Shown here piece by piece: positions 37,512 through 37,694 of a stretch of DNA of 37,694 nt. This stretch comes from Clostridiales bacterium. GTDB taxonomy: Bacteria; Bacillota; Clostridia; Lachnospirales; Lachnospiraceae. The notes under the pieces are model-generated. The model had not been told where the DNA came from. It searched no databases and was given only the letters and a program-made list of their open reading frames with translations. Where the stretch lies: assembly GCA_021202015.1 (NCBI GenBank), contig JAJQDV010000001.1, forward strand, positions 1 through 37,694. Reading direction: 5' to 3'. The position numbers were made by a program, and so were the translations under genes. Each line of letters begins with the position of its first letter. The stretch's first letter is position 1.

Positions 37512-37613
37512 GGCGGCGAGAGTAAAAAAATAGCCCACCAGGTTGCTTTCCTACTGGGTAAAACCCACAGACCGGGAAAGCCACCCAGTGGGCTGGTATT
37601 TTTCCTGTCCGCC
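37512..37613. repeat. Long nested hairpin element
   Basis: This is a 100-base stretch with nested pairings: GGCGG with CCGCC at the ends, AGCCCAC (37532-37538) with GTGGGCT (37588-37594), GCTTTCC (37545-37551) with GGAAAGC (37575-37581), and GGGT with ACCC around AAA in the middle. A-rich and T-rich tracts flank the stem. It could be a MITE-like palindromic unit, a structured RNA or a strong terminator. The region 37428-37694 contains no gene I can support. Confidence 0.5.
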
Positions 37614-37694
37614 GCATTATATTTTTCGACACGGCTTGATTACCCTGAATTATTCATGACAGCTTAACATCATACGGATTGGACATAAAACAGC

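Overview
The window looks like chromosomal DNA of an anaerobic, low-to-mid GC Gram-positive (Clostridia, most likely a Lachnospiraceae-type gut or rumen bacterium). The reasons are strong AGGAGG-type ribosome binding sites, lipoprotein binding proteins with Ser/Asp-rich linkers, a glnA gene followed by an ANTAR regulator, DapL-type lysine synthesis, a eukaryote-type HisA, and oxygen-sensitive Mo/Fe-S and radical-SAM enzymes. No rRNA, tRNA, CRISPR array or intact insertion sequence was seen.

Layout. 0-3.2 kb: an RCC1-repeat protein and the GTPase TypA/BipA. 3.2-6.5 kb (minus): a TRAP transporter. 7-10.4 kb: gallate-decarboxylase genes lpdC (minus), ubiX/lpdB (plus), a YczE-like membrane protein (plus) and lpdD (minus). 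10.5-18.8 kb: housekeeping genes: an MFS transporter, dapL, an ANTAR regulator, glnA and hisA (all minus), then guaB and a mobA-mobB fusion (plus). 19-20 kb: a MerR regulator and a 52-residue membrane protein. 20.2-24 kb (minus): a ribose/galactose-type ABC transporter. 24.3-28.9 kb (minus): an unknown protein coupled to a GntR regulator, moaA, moeA and a flavodoxin-like protein. 29-35.8 kb: both subunits of a pyrogallol-phloroglucinol transhydroxylase and a LysR regulator (minus), then a sodium:solute symporter followed by two proteins of 35 and 36 residues (plus). 36-37.7 kb: a Uma2-family protein, HicB, a broken hicA and a large nested hairpin.

The central story is anaerobic breakdown of gallate. 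LpdC, with prenylated FMN from UbiX and help from LpdD, would turn gallate into pyrogallol. The Mo enzyme AthL/BthL would turn pyrogallol into phloroglucinol. MoaA, MoeA and MobAB supply steps of molybdenum-cofactor synthesis. The TRAP system and the sodium symporter are candidate importers. The later enzymes (phloroglucinol reductase and onward) are not in the window.

The most notable observation is that these dispersed units carry the same palindrome, consensus CTGTATAGTNRCTATACAG, placed in the spacer between the -35 and -10 boxes of the promoter. Eight copies serve seven transcription units (TRAP, lpdC, ubiX twice, lpdD, athL-bthL, lysR, symporter). I saw no copy in front of the housekeeping genes. 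This defines a candidate single regulon for gallate/pyrogallol use. The regulator is not proven; LysR, GntR and MerR proteins are all encoded in the window.
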